A stretch of 64,000 nt of DNA from Elusimicrobiota bacterium (GTDB lineage Bacteria; Elusimicrobiota; Elusimicrobia; UBA1565; UBA9628), in the NCBI GenBank assembly GCA_016182905.1, contig JACPFR010000009.1, positions 163,382 through 227,381 of the forward strand, in the 5' to 3' direction. This document shows, one piece after another, positions 17,045 to 27,331 of the stretch (position 1 is its first letter; each line of letters begins with the position of its first letter). The translations under genes and the position numbers were made by a program. The notes beneath the pieces are model-generated. The model did not search any database. It had not been told where the DNA came from and worked only from the letters and a program-made list of their open reading frames with translations.

Positions 17045-18128
17045 TCGTGGCCTTGTCGCGCAGGCCCTTCACGAAGTCCTCGACCTTCTTCTGGAAGGAA
17101 GCGCCGCCGAGGAAGTTCGCGAGCTCGTCCTTGAACTTCTCGTACTCGGGCTTCTCCGCCGCGCGCTTCTCGGTGACGCGGATGACGTTGTAGCCCGACT
17201 CGGTGTAGATCGGGCCGCTCGTGTCTCCCACGCCGAGGACGAAGGCCGCCTTCTCGAGCTCGGGCGGGGCCACGCCGCGCAGGACGTAGCCGAGGTCTCC
17301 GCCGCGCGCCGCGCTCTCGGGGTCCTCGGAATCCTCCTTGGCCACCGTGGCGAAGTCCTCGCCGGCGTCGAGCCGCTTCTTCACCGCCTCCGCGGTCTTC
17401 TGCGCCCTCTTCTTCTCGTTGTCCGAGGCGCCCGGCGACAGGCGGATGAGGACGCGCTGCACGCGCACGCGCTCGGAGCTGAGGGCCTTGACCTGGCCGG
17501 CGACCTCGCGCAGGGCCATGCCCTCTTCCTCGCCCATGCCCGCGGGCGCGCCGGTGCTCTTGCTGTCGAGGTAGGTCAGGATCTTGGCGAAGTAGGCCTT
17601 GGTCTCCTCCTCGGTGGGCGGGACCATCCGGGCCTTCACGGCCTCGTCGATCGTCTTGCGCGCCAGGATCTGGTGGGACAGGCGCTCGCGGAACTTGCCC
17701 CAGTCGAGGCCCTCGCCCTTGAGCTGCTCCTGGAACGCGGCCTCGGCTTCGGCCTCGGAGAGGTTGTTGCCGCGCTCGTCCTTCTTGAAGCGCGCCTTGA
17801 TCTCGTCGACGGCGTTGTCGATCTCGCGCTCGCGGACCTTGATCTTAAGACGCGCGCCTTCCTGGATCAGGAGCTCGCGGTCGATGAGCTGCTCGAGCGT
17901 GCTCTCCTTGAGCTTGCGCAGGTTGGCCGGGTCGGCCATCGCGGCGGGGTTGGTCTTGGTCCAGAATTCCTGGGCGGTGGCGGCTTCCTTCTGGAACTCG
18001 GAGAGGAGGATCGGCTTGCCGTTGACGACCGCGACGGTGTCTTCGAGGAGCTTGGCGCCGGCCGACGGGACGAAGGCGCTCAGCAGCAAGGCGAAAGACA
18101 GGAAAGTCCTACCTGAACTGTTCATCAA
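17016..18128 (-). CDS. Periplasmic SurA-like chaperone with parvulin domain
   Basis: 370 residues: signal peptide (about 1-25), a SurA N-terminal helical domain (VAVVNGKPILLSEFQKE, LIDRELLIQEG, about 30-190) and one PpiC parvulin domain (about 215-320: VQRVLIRLSPG, GEDFATVAKEDSEDPESAARGGDLGYV, YNVIRVTEK). It probably helps outer-membrane proteins fold. E. coli SurA has two parvulin domains; this one has one. It overlaps the upstream PpiC lipoprotein by 20 nt and the downstream pdxA by 29 nt. Confidence 0.88.
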   Translation of the reverse strand: MMNSSGRTFLSFALLLSAFVPSAGAKLLEDTVAVVNGKPILLSEFQKEAATAQEFWTKTNPAAMADPANLRKLKESTLEQLIDRELLIQEGARLKIKVREREIDNAVDEIKARFKKDERGNNLSEAEAEAAFQEQLKGEGLDWGKFRERLSHQILARKTIDEAVKARMVPPTEEETKAYFAKILTYLDSKSTGAPAGMGEEEGMALREVAGQVKALSSERVRVQRVLIRLSPGASDNEKKRAQKTAEAVKKRLDAGEDFATVAKEDSEDPESAARGGDLGYVLRGVAPPELEKAAFVLGVGDTSGPIYTESGYNVIRVTEKRAAEKPEYEKFKDELANFLGGASFQKKVEDFVKGLRDKATIERNLPATL

Positions 18129-18930
18129 CGACCTCCACCGGGAATTTCGTCTGGATCGCCTGCAGGTGCGCGTCGAGCTTCTGCTTCTCGAGCAGGCGCG
18201 CCACGCGGGCGCGGCCTTCCTCGAGGGAGACCTTCTTCTCGCCGTCCTTGCGCATGACGTGGTAGCCGAACTTGCTCTTCAGCGGGCCGCCGATCTCGCC
18301 GACGCGCATGCGGAAGACGACCTCCTCGAGCTCGGGGATCACCTCGCCGTACAGCGAGGTCGGGAGCTTGCCGCCGTCCGAGGCGGTCGCGGCGTCGAGC
18401 GACTCCTCCTTGGCGACCTTCACGAAGTTGGCCCCCCCGCGCAGGCGCTTGGCCACGGCGGCGGCGGCCTCGGGCGTGCCGAGCAGGACGTGGCGCATGT
18501 CCACCTCGACGGGATGCTTGATCAGGTAGTCGCGGACGTCGCTCTCGTCCACCTTCAGCTCGCCGCGCTTGCGCAGGTCCTCGATCCACATCGAGGTCAG
18601 GAGGTAGTCGCCGCCCTCGCGGACGCGCTCCTCCTCCTCTTTACGCAGCTTCTCGAGCTGGGCGCGGAACTCCGCCGAGCGCGGCACGTCCGACTGCTGG
18701 GCGGCGGCGAGCACGAGCTTCTCGCGGATCAGGACGTCCAGGAATTGTCGCCGGCCGCTCGGCGACAAAACGTAGTCCTGGTAGCCCTGGGACACCTCGC
18801 CGATCTTGCGCTGGAACTCGCTCTGGGTGATCTTGAGCTTGCCCACGCGCGCGACGACGGGGTCCTTTTCGCCGCGGCAGGCGGCGGCGAAGAAAGCCAG
18901 GAGCAGGATAAAACGGGTCCGCTTAGCCAC
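18109..18930 (-). CDS. PpiC-type parvulin lipoprotein
   Basis: 273 residues with a lipoprotein signal (FILLLAFFAAAC), a SurA-like N-terminal segment (VARVGKLKITQSEFQRKIGE, VLIREKLVLAAA) and a parvulin domain (about 150-240: VDMRHVLLGTPE, GGANFVKVAKEESLD, FGYHVMRKDGEKK). It is likely PrsA-like, helping exported proteins fold at the membrane. The GTG start lies 6 nt after a TAAGAT -10-like box. It heads the ppiC-surA-pdxA cluster. Confidence 0.85.
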   Translation of the reverse strand: MAKRTRFILLLAFFAAACRGEKDPVVARVGKLKITQSEFQRKIGEVSQGYQDYVLSPSGRRQFLDVLIREKLVLAAAQQSDVPRSAEFRAQLEKLRKEEEERVREGGDYLLTSMWIEDLRKRGELKVDESDVRDYLIKHPVEVDMRHVLLGTPEAAAAVAKRLRGGANFVKVAKEESLDAATASDGGKLPTSLYGEVIPELEEVVFRMRVGEIGGPLKSKFGYHVMRKDGEKKVSLEEGRARVARLLEKQKLDAHLQAIQTKFPVEVVDEQFR

Positions 18931-18936
18931 GGACCC

Positions 18937-18942
18937 ATCTTA
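18937..18942 (-). promoter_or_regulatory. -10 box of the PpiC lipoprotein gene
   Basis: Minus strand TAAGAT ends exactly 6 nt before the GTG start at 18930. No convincing -35 box is visible. Confidence 0.4.
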
Positions 18943-18965
18943 TCATTTAGACGCAAAAGACGTCG

Positions 18966-19691
18966 CTATTCGCGCGCGCTCTTCTCCGCGGCCGCCAGGC
19001 TCTTGCGGGCGCCCTCGAGCCACCTCTCGGTGTTCGCCTCGCCCTCCGCGTCCGGCGGGTTGAGCCGCTTGTACGCGATCAGGGCGGCGGCGTGCCCGAG
19101 CACGTTGGTCTGGGCGCCCGCGACGGCCTCCAGGCGCTGAGCCGGCGTCGGGGTGCGGTGGGCGTACGACGCTCGGCTGACGTAGCCGATGAATCTCCGC
19201 GGCCTCGGATCGCGCGGGTCCTTGGGGTCGCGCGGGATGCCCTTCGCCAGCGCGGCATCGGCCTCGGCGATCAGCTCGGTCGCCGCGGCGCTCTCGGACG
19301 CGAGGGACTTATGGGCCTCCTCGTTCTCCTGGCCGACCGGCGCGACCTCTCCCTTTTTCCACGGGTGGATGTAGTCCACGAGGCCGCTGAGGTTCTTTTC
19401 CGTCCAGTTCATGTTCTCCGTCAGTTCCTTGAGCGAGTAGCCGTTCGGGCCTTTCGCGTAGCGGGCGTACAGCATGGGCCTGCCGGTGAGAACGGAGCCG
19501 TTTCTGAGCCCGGGATCCTCCGGCTTCGGAGGGGCCTCGGCGGCGGGAGGGGCGTCGGGCTTTTGGCCGCCGGCCGCGTATTTTTTCTTCAGCTCCTTGA
19601 GGCTGTCCGAGGCGTCCTTCGTGACCTGAGCTTGAAGGACGCCGGGCAGGGAAACGAGCACGGAGAGAACGGCGAGGGCGAGGGGTTTCAT
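18966..19691 (-). CDS. Secreted protein of unknown function
   Basis: 241 residues: signal peptide (about 1-21, LAVLSVLVSLPGVLQA), a Lys-rich coiled segment (about 25-40), a Pro/Ala linker (about 45-60), then a mixed domain with NMNWTEKNLSGLVDYIHPW and a C-terminal helical part. I recognise no family. It has a strong promoter and a GGAGG ribosome site. It follows mfd on the same strand but has its own promoter. Confidence 0.7.
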   Translation of the reverse strand: MKPLALAVLSVLVSLPGVLQAQVTKDASDSLKELKKKYAAGGQKPDAPPAAEAPPKPEDPGLRNGSVLTGRPMLYARYAKGPNGYSLKELTENMNWTEKNLSGLVDYIHPWKKGEVAPVGQENEEAHKSLASESAAATELIAEADAALAKGIPRDPKDPRDPRPRRFIGYVSRASYAHRTPTPAQRLEAVAGAQTNVLGHAAALIAYKRLNPPDAEGEANTERWLEGARKSLAAAEKSARE

Positions 19692-19712
19692 GGGCCTCCG
19701 GGAGACGTCGGG

Positions 19713-19741
19713 AGTATAAGCCCGGAGATATAGTCTGTCAA
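19713..19741 (-). promoter_or_regulatory. Strong promoter of the secreted protein at 18966-19691
   Basis: Minus strand -35 TTGACA (19736-19741), 17-nt spacer, -10 TATACT (19713-19718): close to the sigma70 consensus. The -35 box sits inside an 11-bp-arm palindrome at 19735-19759. Confidence 0.85.
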
Positions 19742-19759
19742 GGGGGCGCCCCTTGACAG
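19735..19759. repeat. Perfect palindrome behind mfd
   Basis: Arms CTGTCAAGGGG and CCCCTTGACAG with a 3-nt centre. It lies 3 nt after the mfd stop and contains the -35 box of the next gene. It could end mfd transcription (no T-tract follows) or be an operator. Confidence 0.7.
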
Positions 19760-19761
19760 GG

Positions 19762-22700
19762 CTACGTCTTCAAGAAGGCGCGCACGGCGTCGATCGCGGT
19801 CTGCTCGCCGAGCGTCAGGCGCACGGCGTCCCCCTCGAACGAGGGGATGAACGACACGCGCTTGCCGAAGGCCTTGAGCCAGCGCGCGGGCGCGTCGGGA
19901 TGCGGAGGGGCGTCGGCGCGCCAGCGCAGCTCGACGGCGCCGTCCTTCTCGGAGATCTCGGCCACCTTGGCGCGGCGGGCCTCGGCGCGCAAGGTCAGCA
20001 TCGCGAAGAGGTTCACGACCGGCTTCGGGGCGGGGCCGGAGAGGCGCTCGAGCTCCTCCAGGATGCCCTTGGCCTCTTCGGGCGTCGCCCGAAGCGCTCT
20101 TTTATATATCTTCAGGCGCTCGATCTCGCCGGGCAGGTAGTCCTGCGGGATGTAGGCCGGCAGGCGCAGGTCCACCTCGACCGGCCGGTCGTCCTCCTCG
20201 AGCCGCTTGCCGCGCAGCCGCGAGACCTCGCTCTCCAGCAGCTGCGCGTAATAGTCGGCGCCGACGGCGTTCATGAAGCCGTGCTGTTTGGCGCCCAGGA
20301 GGTCCCCCGCGCCTCTGATCTCGAGGTCCCGGAGGGCCAATTTGATGCCCGCTCCCAATGCCCCGAACTCCTTCAGCGCGTCCAGGCGCTTGATCGCGTC
20401 CTCGGGCAGGTCCTTCATCTCCGCGTCGGGCGGATGGAACAGGTAGCAGAACGCGCGGCTCTTCTCGCGCCCGATGCGGCCGCGCAGCTGGTACAGCTGG
20501 GCGAGACCGAAGTCCTGCGCGTCCTCCACTAATAGGGTGTTCACGCTCGGGATGTCGAGGCCGGACTCGATGATGGTCGAGGCGACGAGGACGTCGCTCT
20601 TGCGCTGCGCCAGGTCCCACATCGCCTTCTCGATGTCGGGGCCCTTCATCTGGCCGTGGACCATCGCGACGCGCGCCCCGCCGGACAGCGTCTTGATCTG
20701 CTCGAGCGTGTCGGCCATGGTGCGCACGCGGTTGTGGACGTAGTACACCTGGCCGCCGCGCGCGAGCTCCTCGGCGATGGCCGTCGAGATCACACGCTCG
20801 TCCCAGGGACCGACGCGGGTCACGATCGGCTGGCGGCCGGCCGGGGCGCTCTGGATCAAGGAGATCTGGCGCAGGCCCGTCATGGATTGGTGCAGGGAGC
20901 GGGGGATCGGAGTGGCCGACAGGGCCAGGACGTCGACGTTCTCGCGGATCTTCTTGAGCTTCTCCTTGTCGCTGACGCCGAAGCGGTGCTCCTCGTCGAT
21001 GACGATGAGGCCGATGTCGTGGAAGCGCACGTCCTTCTGGAGCAGGCGCGAGGTGCCGATGACCACGTCCACCTTGCCCGCGGCGAGGTCCTTCAATATC
21101 TCCTTCTGCTCGGCCTTGGTCTGGAAGCGCGTCATCATCGCCAGCCGCACCGGGAAGCCGGCCATGCGGCGAGAGAAGGTGCGGAAGTGCTGGTCGGCGA
21201 GGACGGTCGTCGGCGCCAGCACCGCGCACTGCTTGAGGCCCATCGCGCACTTGAACGCGGCGCGCATCGCGACCTCGGTCTTGCCGAAGCCGACGTCGCC
21301 GACGACGAGGCGGTCCATCGGCCGCGGCGTCATCATGTCCTCGAGGGTCTCCTTGATCGCGCGGGCCTGGTCCTCGGTCGGCTCATAAGGGAAGCCGTCC
21401 GCGAACTCCCGCTCCATGATGGACTCTCCCGGGAACTCATAGCCGGGCTTCGCCGCGCGGCGGGCCTGCATGCGCAGCAGCTCCTCGGCGAGGTCGCGGA
21501 CGCCCTCGGCGACCTGCTTCTTGACCTCTTCCCATGTCCGAGTATCCAAGGAAGACAGCCGCGGGCGCTTGCCCTCGGCGCCGGCGTACTTCTGCACGCG
21601 GTCGAACTCGGTCAGCGGGACGAACAGGCGGTCCGAGCCGCGGTACTCGAGCTTGACGCAGTCCTGCGGACCGTGGCCCGGCACCGAGATCGGCTCGAGG
21701 CCCTGGTAGCGCGCCACGCCGTAGTCCTGGTGGACGACGAAGTCCCCGTTCTTGAGCTCCCGCCAGCGCGTCGTGCCCGCGCCCTTGGCCGCGAAGCGCT
21801 TCCAGCGCCCGACGCCGCGCCAGTCGCGCTCGAAGATCTGGGAGGTCGCGTACACCGCCAGCTCGGACAGGGGGCGCCGGACCCCCTCGCGCAGCGGCCC
21901 GATCAGGAACTGGACCGGCACGCCGGGAATCTCCTCGGACAGTATCTCCTGAAGGCGGGCGTCCTCGCCGTGGTTGAGGCTGAACAAGACCACCTTCTGC
22001 GCGCGCGCCGCGTCGCGCTTCATCTCCGCCCACGCGTTCTTCGGGTCGCCGCCGAAGGGGCCGACGGCGCGGGCGCCGAAATCCTTCTCGTCGGGGCCGG
22101 TCGCGGCGCCGCGCGCGAGACCGAGGCTGGGCGTCCCCTCGGGGACCTCGACCGAGACGCCCTCGCCGATCAGCCACAGCGCCCCTTCCGTCAGCCAGTC
22201 CACGACGCGGGCGCCCTCCTGAGGCTCCTCGGCGGGCGTGGCGACCGCCTGGGCGATCACGGCCTGCGGCTCCTGCGAGATCGGATCGAACGGCCGGATC
22301 GAGGCCACGCGGTCCTCGTCGTACAGCACGCGGTAGGCGACCGCGGGCTCGAGCGCGTGGAAGTCGAGCACGGCGCCGCGCACGGCGAACTCGCCGGGGC
22401 TCTCGACGAACTCGACGCGCTGATAGCCGGCGGCGACGAGGGCGTCGATCGCGCTGTCGCGCGGGCTCAGGTCCCCGGCGCGGAAGCGCACGGTGCGGGC
22501 GGAGAAGTCGGAGCGTCCCGGCGCCGGCGCGCCGAGGCCCTCCGGCGTGGCGAGCACGAGGCGCGCGCCGCCGCGCAGGAGCTCGAGCGAGGCCAGGCGC
22601 TCGCGCGCGTCGTCGCCGAACACGGCGACGGCCTCGGACTTGCCGCCGAACAGCGGCGCGAGGGCCTTGACCGCGTCGGCGACGTCCTCGACGGCGTCGG

Positions 22701-22827
22701 CGTCGGGCAGGACGAGGACGAGGGGACCCTTCGGCGCCTCGACGCCGGCCGGCGGCTCGCCTTGAAGGATGAGCCGGGCGAGGTAGGCGCGCGCCCCGGA
22801 GCCGGGCGCGCCGACGACCTTCTTCAC
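19762..22827 (-). CDS. mfd: Transcription-repair coupling factor
   Basis: 1021 residues, slightly shorter than E. coli Mfd (about 1150). It removes RNA polymerase stalled at DNA damage and recruits UvrA. Order: a UvrB-like N-terminal module (about 1-330), the RNA-polymerase interaction domain (NGDFVVHQDYGVARYQGLE, near 350), the translocase with Walker A (VVGDVGFGKTEVAMRAAF), DEEH box (IVIDEEHRFGV), LSATPIPRSL and QLRGRIGR, and a C-terminal TRCF domain. The start overlaps the hemC stop by 4 nt. Confidence 0.96.
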   Translation of the reverse strand: MKKVVGAPGSGARAYLARLILQGEPPAGVEAPKGPLVLVLPDADAVEDVADAVKALAPLFGGKSEAVAVFGDDARERLASLELLRGGARLVLATPEGLGAPAPGRSDFSARTVRFRAGDLSPRDSAIDALVAAGYQRVEFVESPGEFAVRGAVLDFHALEPAVAYRVLYDEDRVASIRPFDPISQEPQAVIAQAVATPAEEPQEGARVVDWLTEGALWLIGEGVSVEVPEGTPSLGLARGAATGPDEKDFGARAVGPFGGDPKNAWAEMKRDAARAQKVVLFSLNHGEDARLQEILSEEIPGVPVQFLIGPLREGVRRPLSELAVYATSQIFERDWRGVGRWKRFAAKGAGTTRWRELKNGDFVVHQDYGVARYQGLEPISVPGHGPQDCVKLEYRGSDRLFVPLTEFDRVQKYAGAEGKRPRLSSLDTRTWEEVKKQVAEGVRDLAEELLRMQARRAAKPGYEFPGESIMEREFADGFPYEPTEDQARAIKETLEDMMTPRPMDRLVVGDVGFGKTEVAMRAAFKCAMGLKQCAVLAPTTVLADQHFRTFSRRMAGFPVRLAMMTRFQTKAEQKEILKDLAAGKVDVVIGTSRLLQKDVRFHDIGLIVIDEEHRFGVSDKEKLKKIRENVDVLALSATPIPRSLHQSMTGLRQISLIQSAPAGRQPIVTRVGPWDERVISTAIAEELARGGQVYYVHNRVRTMADTLEQIKTLSGGARVAMVHGQMKGPDIEKAMWDLAQRKSDVLVASTIIESGLDIPSVNTLLVEDAQDFGLAQLYQLRGRIGREKSRAFCYLFHPPDAEMKDLPEDAIKRLDALKEFGALGAGIKLALRDLEIRGAGDLLGAKQHGFMNAVGADYYAQLLESEVSRLRGKRLEEDDRPVEVDLRLPAYIPQDYLPGEIERLKIYKRALRATPEEAKGILEELERLSGPAPKPVVNLFAMLTLRAEARRAKVAEISEKDGAVELRWRADAPPHPDAPARWLKAFGKRVSFIPSFEGDAVRLTLGEQTAIDAVRAFLKT

Positions 22828-23732
22828 CGGGCCTTGGCTTGGGCGGCGAGGTCCGTCACGAACGCCTCACGCCGGGCCGGGTCGGAGCACAGCCCCGCCA
22901 CGCGCTTGCCGGCCTTTTCGCCCTCGTGCGCGTAGAACGCCTCGAGCAGGACGCCGCCGGACTGGAGCCGCGCGTGCGCCGCCACGGGCGAGCCGCAGCC
23001 GCCGCCGACGGCGGCGAGGAACGCGCGCTCGTACTCCACGCAGCGCCGCGTCGCCGCGTGGTCGAGCGTGGCCACGATCTGGGCGACGTCTTTGCGGTCC
23101 GTCTTCACCTCGAGGGCGAGGGCGCCCTGCGCGGGAGCGGGCAGCATGATCTTGATGTCCATCGCCTCGTGCGGGACGTCCGCGCGGCCGATGCGGCGCA
23201 GGCCGGCGAGCGCGATGACCATCGCGTCGTACTCGCCCTCCGACAGCTTGCGCAGGCGCGTGTCCACGTTGCCGCGCAGGGCGAGCAGGCAGACGCCGGG
23301 CTTGGCGGCGCTCAGCATCAGCTGCCGCCGCAGCGACGAGGTCGCGATCCGCGTCCCCGCCTTGACCTCGGCCCAGTCCAGGCCGGGACGCGAGACGAAG
23401 GCGTCGCGCGGGTCCTCGCGCTCGGGGTAGGCCGAGATCGACAGCCCGGGGGCGAGCACCGCGGGAAGGTCCTTGCAGCTGTGGGTGGCGAAGTCCACGC
23501 GCCCGTCGAGCAGGGCCTCCTCCAGCTCCTTGATCCACAGGCCTTTGGCGCCCTGGGGCAGGAGCTTGGCTTTCTCCGGCGACGGCGCGCCGAACAGGTC
23601 GCCGCTGGTCTTGATGACGACCGTCTCGACCGTCAGGCCGGGATTGAGCTTCTCCAGCTGCCGCGCCGCGGCGCTCGACTGCGCGAGCGCGAGGGGTGAG
23701 CCGCGCGTGCCCATTTTGAGTGTCGTCGCCAT
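22824..23732 (-). CDS. hemC: Hydroxymethylbilane synthase (porphobilinogen deaminase)
   Basis: 302 residues; joins four porphobilinogen molecules into hydroxymethylbilane in haem/sirohaem synthesis. The start MGTRGSPLALAQS is typical, HSCKDLPA (usually HSMKDLP) and SSLRRQ, LRGNVDTRL are present, and the cofactor-bearing Cys is in AVGGGCGSPV. A TAGAAT box lies 6 nt before the ATG, so the mRNA may be leaderless. No other haem gene is adjacent; mfd follows with a 4-nt overlap. Confidence 0.95.
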   Translation of the reverse strand: MATTLKMGTRGSPLALAQSSAAARQLEKLNPGLTVETVVIKTSGDLFGAPSPEKAKLLPQGAKGLWIKELEEALLDGRVDFATHSCKDLPAVLAPGLSISAYPEREDPRDAFVSRPGLDWAEVKAGTRIATSSLRRQLMLSAAKPGVCLLALRGNVDTRLRKLSEGEYDAMVIALAGLRRIGRADVPHEAMDIKIMLPAPAQGALALEVKTDRKDVAQIVATLDHAATRRCVEYERAFLAAVGGGCGSPVAAHARLQSGGVLLEAFYAHEGEKAGKRVAGLCSDPARREAFVTDLAAQAKAR

Positions 23733-23738
23733 AGGCTC

Positions 23739-23744
23739 ATTCTA
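23739..23744 (-). promoter_or_regulatory. -10 box of the hemC-mfd operon
   Basis: Minus strand TAGAAT ends 6 nt before the hemC ATG. A -35 box is not obvious. Confidence 0.5.
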
Positions 23745-23816
23745 CTTATTTCTAAGTCCCCCCGAATCGGCCCCGTCTCCGCGGAAGCCATCCCCATCGT
23801 CCACACTTCCTGCCCC

Positions 23817-23840
23817 AAAACTGTTGTCAACAACAGTTTT
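23817..23840. repeat. REP-like palindrome, copy 1
   Basis: Arms AAAACTGTTG and CAACAGTTTT around TCAA, in the hemC-alr divergent region. It is nearly the same as the palindrome at 52270-52289, with a compensating base-pair change, and the flanking CGCTTG is also shared. Confidence 0.7.
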
Positions 23841-23896
23841 CGGGTCGCTTGTGGACGGCGGGGGTCAGCCGGCCGTTTTTTTATAAGATAGCCGTG

Positions 23897-24958
23897 ATGC
23901 CCTCCCCCTCCTTGATGAAATGGGTCGAGATCGACCTCGGCGTGATCGCCGGCAACGCCGCGTGGATCAAGTCCCAGCTGCCCAGGGGCGCGGGCTTCGT
24001 CGCCGCGGTGAAGGCCGACGGCTACGGCCACGGCGCCGTCGAGGTCTCCAGAACGGTCCTCAAGGCCGGAGCCGAGCGCCTCGGCGTGCGCGACCTGAGC
24101 GAGGCCGCGCAGCTGCGCGCCGCCGGCATCAAGGCGCCGATCCAGATGCTCGCGCCGCTGCTGCCCGAGGACTCCGCCCAGGCCCTCAAGCTCGGCGTGA
24201 TCCCGGTCATCGAGTCCCTCGCCCAGGCCAAGGCGCTCCACCGCGCCGCCAAAGGCGGGAAGCTCCGTCTCCAGGTGGACCTGGAGTTCGGCCTCGCGCG
24301 CTGGGGGCTGCCCCCGAAGGAGCTGCCCGCGCTCATGACGGCGCTGGCCAAGCTCCGCGGCCTGACCGTGGACGGCATCTCCGCGCACCTCGGCTACGTG
24401 CCCGGCAAGAACGCCGTCGAAGCCGAGGAGAAGCTCGGCGCCTTCGAACGCCTGACGGCGCCGTACAAACGCCTGGACCCGGGGCTGCGCCTGCGCGCGG
24501 CGAACTCGACCGTGTTCATGGACTTCCCCCACCGCCGCTTCGACCTGGCCTGCGTGGGGAACCTGCTCTACGGCATCAACCGCTCGAAGACCAAGCCGGC
24601 CGCGCTCAAGATGCCGTGGCGCTTCTTCGCGCGCGTGATCTCCGTGCGCGAGGCGGCCAAGGGCGCCTCGATCGGCTACGCGAGCGAGTACCTCGTGCCG
24701 CGCCGCATGACCGTCGCCGCCCTGCCGGTCGGCTACGCCGACGGCCTCACCATGCAGCCCGCCGAGCGCCTGATCGGGTTGGGCGCGAGCCAGTCGTTCT
24801 GGGGAAAGCGCAACGGCGTGAACCTGCCGTTCGTCGGCCGCTGCGGCATCTCGCACACCCTCGTCGACGCGACCGGGCTTCCCGGCCTCAAGCCCGGCGA
24901 CGCGGTCGAGCTCCCCATCCGCCGCACGGCCGCGCGCGCTCCGCGCGTCTACACCTAG
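23897..24958 (+). CDS. alr: Alanine racemase
   Basis: 353 residues; PLP-dependent L/D-alanine interconversion for peptidoglycan. The PLP lysine is in VAAVKADGYGHGA, the phosphate-binding and Tyr-containing region is SIGYASEYLVPRRM, and LPVGYADGL precedes the C-terminal beta domain. The start at 23897 gives the usual short N-terminus before MKWVEIDLG; GTG at 23894 is also possible. A TAAGAT/TATAAG -10-like box just upstream suggests a very short leader. Confidence 0.93.
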   Translation: MPSPSLMKWVEIDLGVIAGNAAWIKSQLPRGAGFVAAVKADGYGHGAVEVSRTVLKAGAERLGVRDLSEAAQLRAAGIKAPIQMLAPLLPEDSAQALKLGVIPVIESLAQAKALHRAAKGGKLRLQVDLEFGLARWGLPPKELPALMTALAKLRGLTVDGISAHLGYVPGKNAVEAEEKLGAFERLTAPYKRLDPGLRLRAANSTVFMDFPHRRFDLACVGNLLYGINRSKTKPAALKMPWRFFARVISVREAAKGASIGYASEYLVPRRMTVAALPVGYADGLTMQPAERLIGLGASQSFWGKRNGVNLPFVGRCGISHTLVDATGLPGLKPGDAVELPIRRTAARAPRVYT

Positions 24959-24993
24959 CCCCTCGCGACTATCCTCAAGGGTAGCCGCCCGGC

Positions 24994-27297
<2,304 letters not shown>

Positions 27298-27319
27298 GAA
27301 ACCCGATTCTACCATTTCG

Positions 27320-27325
27320 TACACT
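27320..27325 (+). promoter_or_regulatory. -10 box of the beta-CASP nuclease gene
   Basis: TACACT ends 6 nt before the ATG at 27332, again a leaderless arrangement; the -35 region is weak. On the other strand a TAGAAT box (27306-27311) serves the PBP gene. Confidence 0.5.
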
Positions 27326-27331
27326 CTGGCT

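Noticed and set aside
23860..23882. GGCCG followed by seven T before alr as a terminator
   Set aside because: The stem is only a few bases, no gene on the plus strand ends there, and the T-run overlaps the likely alr -10 region.
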